Assembly: GCA_016932415.1 (NCBI GenBank)
Contig: JAFGCX010000029.1
Location: 1-64,000 of the forward strand
Origin: Candidatus Krumholzibacteriota bacterium
Lineage (GTDB): Bacteria; Krumholzibacteriota; Krumholzibacteriia; Krumholzibacteriales; Krumholzibacteriaceae
Reading direction: 5' to 3'
Length of the DNA: 64,000 bases
The position numbers and the translations under genes were made by a program. Of this stretch, positions 34,518-42,086 are shown one piece after another; position 1 is the first letter of the stretch, and the number at the start of each line of letters is the position of its first letter. Below the pieces are notes generated by a model. It saw only the letters and a list, made by a program, of their open reading frames with translations. It was not told the DNA's origin and ran no database searches.

Positions 34518-35912
34518 ATGAGTTTCAGAATAAGTCACAACATCAGCAGTATCAACGCGCTTAGAAACCTCAGCAAGACGGAATTCTCAGTGTCCAGGTC
34601 GCTCGAGAGGCTCAGTTCAGGCCTCAGGGTTAACAGGGGAGCGGATGATCCCGCTGGCCTGGTAATTTCGGAAAGTATGAGAGCGCAGCTCTCGGGCGTC
34701 AGGCAGGCTATTGAAAACGCCGAGACAGCCACCGCGATGATCCAGACCGCGGAGGGAGCGATGAACGAGATACATACGCTCCTTAACAGTATCAGGGAAC
34801 TGGCGATCCACGCAGCTAACACCGGCGCTAACGACGCGGTCATGCTCGCAGCCGATCAGGACGAGATCGACAACGCGATCGCAACGATCGACAGGATCGC
34901 CGACCAGACGCAGTTCGGCGTGAAAAAGCTTCTTGACGGTTCCAGCGGCGTGATCGGTACGACGACTGACGCGACAGTCAGTTTCTACGACGCCACCGAA
35001 GCGTCGATCTCCGGTACGTACGCGATCGTGATCACGACGCAGGCCGAACAGGCCCAGGCGACAGCCGGTACGGCTCAGACAGCCGTCCTTGGAGTGAACG
35101 AGACGCTTACGATCAATGGCGTGAGCGTCGCCCTCGTCTCTGGAATGACACAGAACCAGGTCGTTGATCAGATCAACACGTATTCTTCCTCGACGGGAGC
35201 CACGGCGGCGGTCGTCGGTGGAACGCTTACGATCACGTCTCAGGGGTATGGAGCGAACGTGAATGCTTCCGTCGTGTCGAATGTCGCCGCGGCGACGACG
35301 AGCACGGGTGTCGGTACTACAGTCGTCACCGACGCCGGAGTCGATATAGCCGGTACGATAGGCGGACTCGCAGCTACCGGGCTCGGCAAAGTCCTGACGG
35401 GCGATTCCGGTCTCGCGACTGAAGGAGTCGCTATCTCGACCGATCACGCCGTCGGAGCTGCCGGTTCGATAACGATAAGCAACAATTCGCTCGTCTTCCA
35501 GGTCGGGGCCAACAAGAACCAGACGGTGACGATAACCCTGAACCGTATGTCGACAAGTGGAATCGGGACTGGAGTGATCGGGAATCTTTTCGCGAGCCTT
35601 TCGGAGATATCGGTGCTTTCGTCCGATCAGGCGCAGGATTCCATCGAGATCATCGACAAGGCTATCCAGCAGGTATCGAAGAAGCGAGGGGAACTCGGCG
35701 TGTTCCAGAAGAATACTCTGGAAAGCAGCAGCGCCAACCTGGCGATCGCCGAAGAGAATCTTGTCGCCGCCGAATCGGTGATCCGTGATACGGATTTCGC
35801 GCAGGAGATGGCTGAATTGACAAAGAACCAGATACTCCTTCAGTCGGGGACGGCGATGCTCGTCCAGGCGAACCAGATACCGCAGGTAGTATTGCAGCTG
35901 CTTCAGCAGTAA
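34518..35912 (+). CDS. fliC: Flagellin 1
   Basis: 464 residues. The N-terminal D0/D1 domain (MSFRISHNISSINALRNL, LSSGLRVNRGADDPAGLVIS, MIQTAEGAMNEIHTLLNSIREL) and C-terminal domain (QKNTLESSSANLAIAEENLVAAESVIRDTDFA, and QIPQVVLQLLQQ) are typical. The central region (about 160-375) is rich in Thr, Ser, Ala and Gly and contains flagellin-IN modules (TLTINGVSVALVSGMTQNQV). These Ser/Thr-rich loops face outward and could carry glycans. Tandem terminators follow, making it a single-gene unit. Confidence 0.97.
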   Translation: MSFRISHNISSINALRNLSKTEFSVSRSLERLSSGLRVNRGADDPAGLVISESMRAQLSGVRQAIENAETATAMIQTAEGAMNEIHTLLNSIRELAIHAANTGANDAVMLAADQDEIDNAIATIDRIADQTQFGVKKLLDGSSGVIGTTTDATVSFYDATEASISGTYAIVITTQAEQAQATAGTAQTAVLGVNETLTINGVSVALVSGMTQNQVVDQINTYSSSTGATAAVVGGTLTITSQGYGANVNASVVSNVAAATTSTGVGTTVVTDAGVDIAGTIGGLAATGLGKVLTGDSGLATEGVAISTDHAVGAAGSITISNNSLVFQVGANKNQTVTITLNRMSTSGIGTGVIGNLFASLSEISVLSSDQAQDSIEIIDKAIQQVSKKRGELGVFQKNTLESSSANLAIAEENLVAAESVIRDTDFAQEMAELTKNQILLQSGTAMLVQANQIPQVVLQLLQQ

Positions 35913-35958
35913 TCTACCGGCGGCAGCTCGCCGGGCTTACCAGGACAGCAGATAACGA

Positions 35959-35999
35959 CGGGCCTCTCCGGATATATCCAGGGAGGCCCGGATTCTTTT
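35959..35999 (+). terminator. First terminator after flagellin 1
   Basis: CGGGCCTC at 35959-35966 and GAGGCCCG at 35983-35990 form a strong GC stem, followed by ATTCTTTTC. A good intrinsic terminator with a slightly broken U tract. Confidence 0.8.
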
Positions 36000-36001
36000 C
36001 G

Positions 36002-36028
36002 CCGGGATCGACTCTTTCCCGGTTTTTT
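36002..36028 (+). terminator. Second terminator after flagellin 1
   Basis: CCGGG (36002-36006) pairs with CCCGG (36018-36022), followed by six T. Placed 12 bases after the first hairpin, it makes a tandem terminator that separates the two flagellin units. Confidence 0.78.
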
Positions 36029-36211
36029 CACATTGTCGCGATTCAATAAAAAATATTCTCAAGTATTCCTCAAGACCGGCCGAAGCACTTGACAAGAGAG
36101 AGAACCCTCTTGAGCGCAGGACCTGGAATGAAGGTCATTTTCAGGCCTCTGTGTGACATGGATGTCAGGAGGGATGGGTTTAACGATCCAACCATGGAAG
36201 GAGGAGCTTTT
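36029..36211 (+). promoter_or_regulatory. Flagellin 2 leader
   Basis: Because two terminators precede it, flagellin 2 must have its own promoter here. I see no convincing one; TCAAGTAT near 36059 with GCCGAAGC near 36079 is a poor sigma-28 resemblance. The leader has a GACA-TGGA-TGTC hairpin (36155-36166) with GGA in the loop, an AGGAGGGA run (36167-36174) and the block CCATGGAAGGAGGAG at 36192-36206 shared with flagellin 1. These are candidate CsrA sites. Confidence 0.45.
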
Positions 36212-37603
36212 ATGAGCTTCAGGATCAATCACAACCTTAGCTCGATCAACGCTCTGAGAAACCTGGGGAATACCGAATCGGTAGTCGCCAAGTCTCTGGA
36301 ACGTTTGAGTTCAGGTCTTCGCGTAAACAGGGGTGCTGACGATCCCGCCGGTCTCGTGATTTCACAGAATATGAGGGCACAGATCAGTGGTATTCAGCAG
36401 GCGATCGAAAACGCCGAGACAGCTACCGCGATGATTCAGACTGCTGAGGGGGCAATGAACGAGATTCATAACCTGCTCAACAATATCCGAGAGCTGACCA
36501 TCCACGCTGCCAACACCGGCGCCAACGACTCTGTTATGCTTTCAGCGGACCAGGACGAGATCGACAACGCAATCTCGACGATCAACAGGATCGCCGCCCA
36601 GGCTCAGTTCGGTACCAAGAAACTTCTCGACGGTTCGAGTGGTATGTCAGGTACTGTAACTGATTCTGAAGTCACATTCATGGACGCGACGGTAGACACT
36701 ACCGAAGGCACCTATGCCCTAGTAGTCACCACCGCCGCCGCGCAGGCTCACGCCACGGCAGGTACCGGCCAGACGGCAGTCCTAGGCGCTACCGAGACGC
36801 TTACAGTCAACGGCGTAAGCATATCTCTCGCCGCTGGCCTGTCCCAGGCCCAGGTCGTCACGGAGATCAATACGTACAACTCTTCGACTGGAGCGACAGC
36901 TTCAGTGGTCGGCGGAGCTCTTACGATCACCACTGACGGCTATGGTTCCAATGAGACTGCTTCAGTCGTTTCGAACGTTGCCGCGGCTACGACAAGTACT
37001 GGCGTAGGCACGACTGTCATAACTGACGACGGTGTCGACATCGCCGGTACTATCGGCGGACTCGCTGCCACGGGAAACGGCCTCGTACTCACGGGTGACA
37101 CCGGGCTGGCGACAGCCGGTCTCGCAATATCGACAGCTCATGCTGCCGGTGCCGCTGGATCCGTAACCGTGATAGACAATTCGCTGGTCTTCCAGGTCGG
37201 TGCTAACAAGAACCAGACGGTCACGATCGCTCTGAACGCTCTGTCAGCTTCGAACCTCGGAACGAACGTAACGGGGAACAGCTTCAATAACCTCGGTGAA
37301 CTCAGCGTATTGACTGCTGCCGGAGCCCAGGATTCGATCGAAATCATCGACCAGGCGATCCAGCAGGTCTCCGCGAAACGAGGAGAACTCGGTGTGTTTC
37401 AGAAGAACACCCTCGTCAGTTCAGCCGCCAACCTGGCGATCGCTGAAGAGAACCTCGTCGCGGCTGAATCAATCATCCGTGACGTCGATTTCGCCAGCGA
37501 GATGGCCGAGTTGACAAAGAACCAGATCCTGCTCCAGTCTGGTACAGCCATGCTTGTGCAGGCGAACCAGATCCCTCAGGTCGTACTTCAGCTTCTTCAG
37601 TAA
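36212..37603 (+). CDS. fliC: Flagellin 2
   Basis: 463 residues from the ATG at 36212, six bases after GGAGGAG; a longer in-frame reading from 36089 is leader RNA. It parallels flagellin 1 along its whole length, including the central IN module (ETLTVNGVSISLAAGLSQAQV), and ends QIPQVVLQLLQ. The two are clearly paralogues, differing at many silent positions, so duplication is not recent. Two flagellins may form a composite filament. Confidence 0.97.
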   Translation: MSFRINHNLSSINALRNLGNTESVVAKSLERLSSGLRVNRGADDPAGLVISQNMRAQISGIQQAIENAETATAMIQTAEGAMNEIHNLLNNIRELTIHAANTGANDSVMLSADQDEIDNAISTINRIAAQAQFGTKKLLDGSSGMSGTVTDSEVTFMDATVDTTEGTYALVVTTAAAQAHATAGTGQTAVLGATETLTVNGVSISLAAGLSQAQVVTEINTYNSSTGATASVVGGALTITTDGYGSNETASVVSNVAAATTSTGVGTTVITDDGVDIAGTIGGLAATGNGLVLTGDTGLATAGLAISTAHAAGAAGSVTVIDNSLVFQVGANKNQTVTIALNALSASNLGTNVTGNSFNNLGELSVLTAAGAQDSIEIIDQAIQQVSAKRGELGVFQKNTLVSSAANLAIAEENLVAAESIIRDVDFASEMAELTKNQILLQSGTAMLVQANQIPQVVLQLLQ

Positions 37604-37646
37604 TGCTGTGAGCGAAGTACGCATCTGAATGATGCGACAAGGTGAA

Positions 37647-37671
37647 CTCCCCGGCCAGCCCGGCCGGGGAG
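37647..37671 (+). terminator. Strong hairpin after flagellin 2
   Basis: CTCCCCGGCC and GGCCGGGGAG form a perfect ten-base-pair stem around AGCCC. No T-run follows (ATTCGCC), so it may stabilise the flagellin 3' end or attenuate read-through into flaG rather than fully terminate. Confidence 0.6.
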
Positions 37672-37696
37672 ATTCGCCGGGGGTGAGAGGAGCCCC

Positions 37697-38077
37697 ATGA
37701 TGGAAATAAAATATAATGATCCTTCCGTAAGAGCAGGTTCAGACAGCGCGTCCCGGCAGAAAGCCGCCATCGAGGCGAAAAAATTTGAATTGAAGGTAAG
37801 GAAACTCAACCCCGCCCTCGAGAAAGCGATAGACAGGACCAGGCTGGAGAACAGGGAAAAAAAGAGCACTGTCCAGCAGGTCGATCACAGCGTCAGTGAA
37901 AAGCATTCTGTCGAAACGCGTGAACTCGCGTATAAGAAGCATCCAGGTACAAACAAATACTATGTCAGGGTGCAGGACGCGGAGACTAAGGAGATCGTCC
38001 GCGAGATCCCTCCTCCGGAAGAACTCGACCGGATCGCCAGGCTAGTCAAGTATCTACAGGCGAATTTCGGTATCTGA
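37697..38077 (+). CDS. flaG: FlaG family protein
   Basis: 126 residues. The C-terminal half has the FlaG signature: YVRVQDAETKEIVREIPPPEELDRIARLVKYL. The N-terminal half is charged and low in complexity. FlaG proteins are found beside flagellin and fliD genes and influence filament length, though their mechanism is unclear. The start follows GAGAGGAG. A terminator lies between it and fliD. Confidence 0.9.
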   Translation: MMEIKYNDPSVRAGSDSASRQKAAIEAKKFELKVRKLNPALEKAIDRTRLENREKKSTVQQVDHSVSEKHSVETRELAYKKHPGTNKYYVRVQDAETKEIVREIPPPEELDRIARLVKYLQANFGI

Positions 38078-38130
38078 TCGCGTCTCCGGACCCTGAGCCG
38101 GTTGAATATTCCGCGTTAAACTCCCTCCCC

Positions 38131-38160
38131 GGGAAAAATTTTCCCTTTTTTCCGTTTTTA
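38131..38160 (+). terminator. Terminator after flaG
   Basis: GGGAAAA and TTTTCCC are inverted around a single A (38131-38145), effectively a short stem with a small loop, followed by TTTTTTCCGTTTTTA. It lies between flaG and the fliD promoter and would insulate them. The stem is AT-rich, so efficiency is uncertain. Confidence 0.5.
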
Positions 38161-38172
38161 TCAAGTTAAAAG

Positions 38173-38199
38173 TAAAGTTGCCACCGCCTTGTCCGATAA
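38173..38199 (+). promoter_or_regulatory. Sigma-28 (FliA) promoter of the fliD operon
   Basis: TAAAGTTG (38173-38180), 11 bases, TCCGATAA (38192-38199). This matches the consensus TAAAGTTT-N11-GCCGATAA at 14 of 16 positions with exact spacing. Transcription would begin near 38206, ahead of the fliD ATG at 38248. It is the clearest sigma-28 site in the window. Confidence 0.88.
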
Positions 38200-38247
38200 T
38201 GATAAGTAACGGAAGAGCATCTGATATTTGAAAGGAGAACGAATATT

Positions 38248-40587
38248 ATGGCTGGTGTGGGAGGAATAAGCGGACTGGTATCGGGCCTTGATACGGCCGA
38301 TATAATCAGCAAGCTGATCGATCTTGAAAGAAGGCCGATCTACGCGCTTCAGGAGAGGATATCGCGTAACCTCGAACTCAGGGGAGCGTACGAGACCCTT
38401 GAAGCGAACCTCGAAGCGCTGAAGATAGATTCGAGGGATCTTTACAGGCGTGACAGGTTCCTCAGTTTCAGCGCCTTATCTACGAACGAGGATATTATTA
38501 CCGCGCAGGCCGGGTCTTCCGCCGTCAGGGGCAGCTACACTCTCAGCGTCTCCCAGCTGGCGCAGCGCCACCAGATCGGGTCGGGTATCTTCAGCGACAA
38601 GGAAGCGGTAAGCGTTGGGACCGGAACGATAACGATAACAAACGGGACATCTTCACCTGTGGAGATCACGATAGACTCGAGCAACAATACGCTTGAGAAG
38701 GTCGCCGTGGCGATCAATGACTCTGGCGCCGGCGTGCAGGCTGTCGTTGTGAATATCGGCGGCGATGATCCATCATATAAACTGATAATTTCGGGAGACG
38801 ACACGGGCGCCTCGCAGAGGATCGTCATAGATGAAGACCTCACCGGAGGAACCGGGCTCCAGATGGGGTCGGTAGGAACGGCGGTCGAAGGGACATGGAC
38901 AGGAAGCGCTGTCGCCTCGGCGCTCGGTAATTACACAGGCAACCTCGACGCTTCTTTCACCTTCACTGTCGCTTCGGGCGGTGGAGGGACCATTGGAAGC
39001 GATACCATAGTACTTGAATATACCGATGGAGGAAGTAATTCCGGGACGATAACTATCCCTGCTTCCTACGCAGCCGGGACGGAGATCGATGTCTTCGGCG
39101 GGTTGCAGATATCCCTGGCGGCGGGAACTGTCGTTGAAGGGGATTCATTTTCCGTCGACGTCACATCAGCGACGATACAGGCTGCCGTGAACGCGCAATT
39201 CACCCTCGGCAGCGCGACAGGCGGGGGCACGCCGATAATGATCCAGAGCGCGACAAATACAGTGACGGATCTTATTGACGGGGTCAGCCTGGAACTGATA
39301 TCGGCTTCGGCGGGAAGTTCAGTGACGATAAATGTCGGAGTCGATTCTTCACAGATGGTCGAGAATGTCGACAAGTTCATCAACCGGTTCAATGAAGTGA
39401 TCAGACTGTTTAACAATAACTTTAAATATGATGAGGACCTCGGTCAAGGAGGTTCTCTTTTTGGCGAGGTATTCGCTATCCGGCTCAATCAGGCGGTCAG
39501 GCAGAAGGTCACCGATGTCGTCCAGGGATTGCCGCAGAGCCTTAACAACCTTACCGCTCTCGGAGTCAGTACGAACGATGACGGGACTCTGACCCTTGAC
39601 AGTTCCATTCTCGGCGCGGCGATAAATGAGGACCCCGAAGCGGTTGTAAAGCTCTTTACTTCAAGCGGGACCTCGACCGACGCCGATATCCAGTTCATGA
39701 ATTCATCGTCGAAGACAGTGCCGACATATCTCTCTGGCGCTGACGGATATGAAGTGAACATCACATCCGCCGCCAGGCGGGCCCTCCAGACGGGGAACAC
39801 GATGACGACGCCCACCTCCGGGGCGCCTCTTGTAATCGATTCATCGAACAACAGGATAAAGATCATTCTCGACGGCAAGGAGACATCGGATATCTCCGTT
39901 GCTTCAGGGACTTACACCTCAGGTGAAGAACTGGCTTCCGCGGTCCAGAATGCCATCAACAGCGACGATTCTCTCGGCGCGTCGACGATTATCGTCGAGT
40001 ACGTCGATGACGGTGGAGGAACAGGTCATTTCGAATTCACATCGACCCAGTACGGGTCGTCTTCAATGATCAGGTTCAGCGTCGTCGAGGAAAATTCGAT
40101 TTATTCCTCGATCGGTATGACGACAGGCATCGAGACAAGGGGGACCGATGTCGCCGGAACGATAAACGGAGAAGAGGCGACGGGAACGGGCCAGTATCTT
40201 ACGGGAAAATCAGGGAATGAATATACTGACGGCCTGAGGCTGCTTGTGACGATATCGGCTCAACAGCTGGCTGCAGAAGGCCAGGCGCAGGGTACGGTCA
40301 CCGTCTCTAAGGGAATCGCAACCAGGTTGACGGAATACATCACCGATCTGACTGACGTCGAATATGGCGCTCTGACTACAAAGAAAACAGCTCTTGAGGA
40401 TGTCGAGACCTCGATGAAGGAACAGATCGAGATCCTTCAGGCGACGATCGATCTGAAAGAAAGGGCTCTGTTCACTCAATTCGTGAACCTTGAGACGGCG
40501 CTGGCCGAATTCCAGGCCCAGGAATCGTTCCTGACCGGTATGATCGACCAGTTGCAGGGATTGATGAAGTTCAGAACAAACAAGTAG
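38248..40587 (+). CDS. fliD: Flagellar filament cap protein FliD (HAP2)
   Basis: 779 residues, large for FliD (468 in E. coli). The N-terminus has GISGLVSGLDTADIISKLIDLERRPI and LQERISRNLELRGAYETL; the C-terminus has coiled-coil YITDLTDVEYGALTTKKTALEDVETSMKEQIEILQ ending LDQLQGLMKF-like. The centre contains flagellin-IN-like modules (SSNNTLEKVAVAINDSGAGVQAVVV, and DVAGTINGEEATGTGQYLTG, the latter echoed in both flagellins). It caps the growing filament and folds incoming flagellin. AAAGGAG lies upstream of the ATG. Confidence 0.95.
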   Translation: MAGVGGISGLVSGLDTADIISKLIDLERRPIYALQERISRNLELRGAYETLEANLEALKIDSRDLYRRDRFLSFSALSTNEDIITAQAGSSAVRGSYTLSVSQLAQRHQIGSGIFSDKEAVSVGTGTITITNGTSSPVEITIDSSNNTLEKVAVAINDSGAGVQAVVVNIGGDDPSYKLIISGDDTGASQRIVIDEDLTGGTGLQMGSVGTAVEGTWTGSAVASALGNYTGNLDASFTFTVASGGGGTIGSDTIVLEYTDGGSNSGTITIPASYAAGTEIDVFGGLQISLAAGTVVEGDSFSVDVTSATIQAAVNAQFTLGSATGGGTPIMIQSATNTVTDLIDGVSLELISASAGSSVTINVGVDSSQMVENVDKFINRFNEVIRLFNNNFKYDEDLGQGGSLFGEVFAIRLNQAVRQKVTDVVQGLPQSLNNLTALGVSTNDDGTLTLDSSILGAAINEDPEAVVKLFTSSGTSTDADIQFMNSSSKTVPTYLSGADGYEVNITSAARRALQTGNTMTTPTSGAPLVIDSSNNRIKIILDGKETSDISVASGTYTSGEELASAVQNAINSDDSLGASTIIVEYVDDGGGTGHFEFTSTQYGSSSMIRFSVVEENSIYSSIGMTTGIETRGTDVAGTINGEEATGTGQYLTGKSGNEYTDGLRLLVTISAQQLAAEGQAQGTVTVSKGIATRLTEYITDLTDVEYGALTTKKTALEDVETSMKEQIEILQATIDLKERALFTQFVNLETALAEFQAQESFLTGMIDQLQGLMKFRTNK

Positions 40588-40606
40588 AAGGGAAGGCCAG
40601 GACTTT

Positions 40607-41020
40607 ATGGTGACAACTCTTGAACCAGCTGCGGGACCTCCCGTAAACGTGGCCCAGGCTTACAGCCGAATCAATATCGAGACGGCGGATCAGCTTTCAC
40701 TGATAACGCTTCTCTACGATGGATTGATCAGATTTCTCAACCAGGCGAAAATAAAACTGGAAAATGGAGAAAGCGCGCATAAAGATTGCAGTAGTGCTCG
40801 TGACATCGCCCATCATCTGCTCCATTCAACGAAAGATGACGGAAGCGAGATCGCAAAGAATATCAGGTCGTTATGCTTTCATATGTACAGGGAGATAATA
40901 ATGGCCGATATGGAAAGATCTGCCGAAAGAATAGATAATATTCTTCCAGTCGCCCAGAACCTGAGATCGGGTTGGGCGGGATTGAAGAAGAGGGAAACGG
41001 AAAAAGATGCAAACAGCTAA
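40607..41020 (+). CDS. fliS: Flagellin export chaperone FliS
   Basis: 137 residues, helical bundle. The N-terminal AYSRINIETADQLSLITLLYDGLIRFLNQAKIKLE is the conserved FliS signature. FliS binds the flagellin C-terminus and prevents premature polymerisation. It lies 20 bases after fliD and overlaps the next small gene by 14 bases, indicating translational coupling. Confidence 0.94.
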   Translation: MVTTLEPAAGPPVNVAQAYSRINIETADQLSLITLLYDGLIRFLNQAKIKLENGESAHKDCSSARDIAHHLLHSTKDDGSEIAKNIRSLCFHMYREIIMADMERSAERIDNILPVAQNLRSGWAGLKKRETEKDANS

Positions 41021-41336
41021 CACTAATGATTGCAAGCTGTTAATCGATAAAATAAGAGAGATCACCTCGTCGATAGAAGAGGATCTCGCGAAAATGGACC
41101 TGAAATTGCTCTCTGAAGTACTGGATGAACGCAGGAAATTGCTGATTGATCTCGGAGGCTCGGGGATCGATGAAAGGATCCTCTACAAGATCCTTACCGA
41201 GATCAGGGAGCGTGATGCTGTCATCCGGGCGAGGTTATCGCTCCAGAAGGCGAGAGTGTCGAAAGAGATCGGAGCGATCAGAATGAAAGAAGACGCGACC
41301 GAAAGGTACTCGATAATCGCCAGACAAAGCTGTTGA
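41007..41336 (+). CDS. Small helical flagellar protein, FliT-like position
   Basis: 109 residues, entirely predicted helical and rich in Lys, Glu, Arg and Leu (ISSIEEDLAKMDLKLLSEVLDERRKLLIDL). No family motif is certain. The position between fliS and flgM, the size and the helical make-up are those of FliT, the FliD chaperone. Overlap with fliS by 14 bases supports co-translation. It could also be a FlgN-like chaperone. The name is withheld because sequence support is weak. Confidence 0.6.
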   Translation: MQTANTNDCKLLIDKIREITSSIEEDLAKMDLKLLSEVLDERRKLLIDLGGSGIDERILYKILTEIRERDAVIRARLSLQKARVSKEIGAIRMKEDATERYSIIARQSC

Positions 41337-41380
41337 CAGAAAACAGGGCTTTTGAATACCCTGAAAAGGGGAGTGTTGGA

Positions 41381-41701
41381 ATGAAGATCAATAATATCAG
41401 GTATAACAAACTCGACGATATGACGGGGAAGAAAGAAGTGGAGAAGAACGCCACAAAGGAATCTCCAGTCATGGAATCGAGCGAAAAGAAGAGATCGACG
41501 ATCTCTACGAACGATCTTTCAAAGACCGGCAAGCTGATATCGAAAGCATGGATGAAGCTCGACAGTATCACGGAAGTCCGTGAAGAGAAGATAGCCGAGA
41601 TCAAGGCAAAACTCGCCGATGGTTATTACGACAGCGATGAAGTAAAGGAAGAGACTGTCGCCAGGCTTGCCGAGCACCTCAAACGGATCACCGACAGATA
41701 A
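41381..41701 (+). CDS. flgM: Anti-sigma-28 factor FlgM
   Basis: 106 residues from the ATG at 41381, with GGGGAG seven bases upstream; an earlier in-frame start overlaps the previous gene. The C-terminal VREEKIAEIKAKLADGYYDSDEVKEETVARLAEHL matches the FlgM sigma-28-binding helices. The N-terminal half is polar and disordered, as in FlgM, which suits export through the flagellum. As last gene of the fliD operon it is under the sigma-28 promoter at 38173. FlgM inhibits FliA until the hook is complete. Confidence 0.9.
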   Translation: MKINNIRYNKLDDMTGKKEVEKNATKESPVMESSEKKRSTISTNDLSKTGKLISKAWMKLDSITEVREEKIAEIKAKLADGYYDSDEVKEETVARLAEHLKRITDR

Positions 41702-41784
41702 ACTGGTGGTCCGGCCTCCGATAACAATTACCTTATCACCGTAAAACAGTAAATCTTAACACAATATCGGCGCGCCCTTTCGAC

Positions 41785-41841
41785 CGGCCGTCCGGGGCTG
41801 TCGGCGGGTTCCCCGACGCGGGCGCCGCACTGGCCGTTTTT
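41785..41841 (+). terminator. Possible terminator after flgM
   Basis: A GC-rich branched structure: outer CGGCC (41785-41789) with GGCCG (41832-41836), inner GTCGG (41800-41804) with CCGAC (41813-41817), followed by five T. It would end the fliD-flgM transcript. Confidence 0.45.
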
Positions 41842-42034
41842 CTTCCATCCGGGCCAGGCTTTTACCGATGACGGCTCCGGTCCGATAAATGCCGCGAAAG
41901 CCCGGTTTTTTTTGCCTTATTTTTACGCGCCGCGGCGGGACTGAACACTTATCTATATAACGATATATACCTCGTGAAGGCGATTTTTTCCCTCCCTGGG
42001 AAGAAATATCCCTCTTACCAGCCTTATTCTGCCG

Positions 42035-42050
42035 TGGCACATTCGTTGCG
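42035..42050 (+). promoter_or_regulatory. Sigma-54 promoter of the flgB operon
   Basis: TGGCACATTCGTTGCG is a full consensus sigma-54 site, with GG at 42036-42037 and GC at 42048-42049 ten bases apart. Transcription would start near 42061, ahead of the TTG at 42087. Confidence 0.9.
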
Positions 42051-42086
42051 CTCCATCTGCGTGTCTGTAACTATGAAAGGCGCGAA

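Larger units (their letters stand above)
41702..42086. other. Intergenic region (385 bases) between flgM and the flgB operon
   Basis: No gene is seen. The left part holds a GC-rich structure annotated as a possible terminator at 41785-41841. The centre is AT-rich (ATCTATATAACGATATATAC near 41950) and could hold activator sites. The right end has an exact sigma-54 promoter. TCCGATAA at 41881 looks like a sigma-28 -10 but lacks a -35. Confidence 0.6.

Noticed and set aside
34617-35447. 276-codon frame on the - strand within flagellin 1
   Set aside because: Arg/Asp-rich antisense of a conserved flagellin gene.
34518-37603. Tandem flagellins as a phase-variation switch
   Set aside because: No invertase gene and no inverted repeats; the copies differ at many silent sites, so they are simply old paralogues.
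38131-38145. GGGAAAAATTTTCCC as a protein-binding operator
   Set aside because: The T-run right after it and the position behind flaG make a terminator more likely.
41881-41888. TCCGATAA as a sigma-28 -10 element
   Set aside because: No TAAA-type -35 lies 11 bases upstream, and a consensus sigma-54 site is close by.
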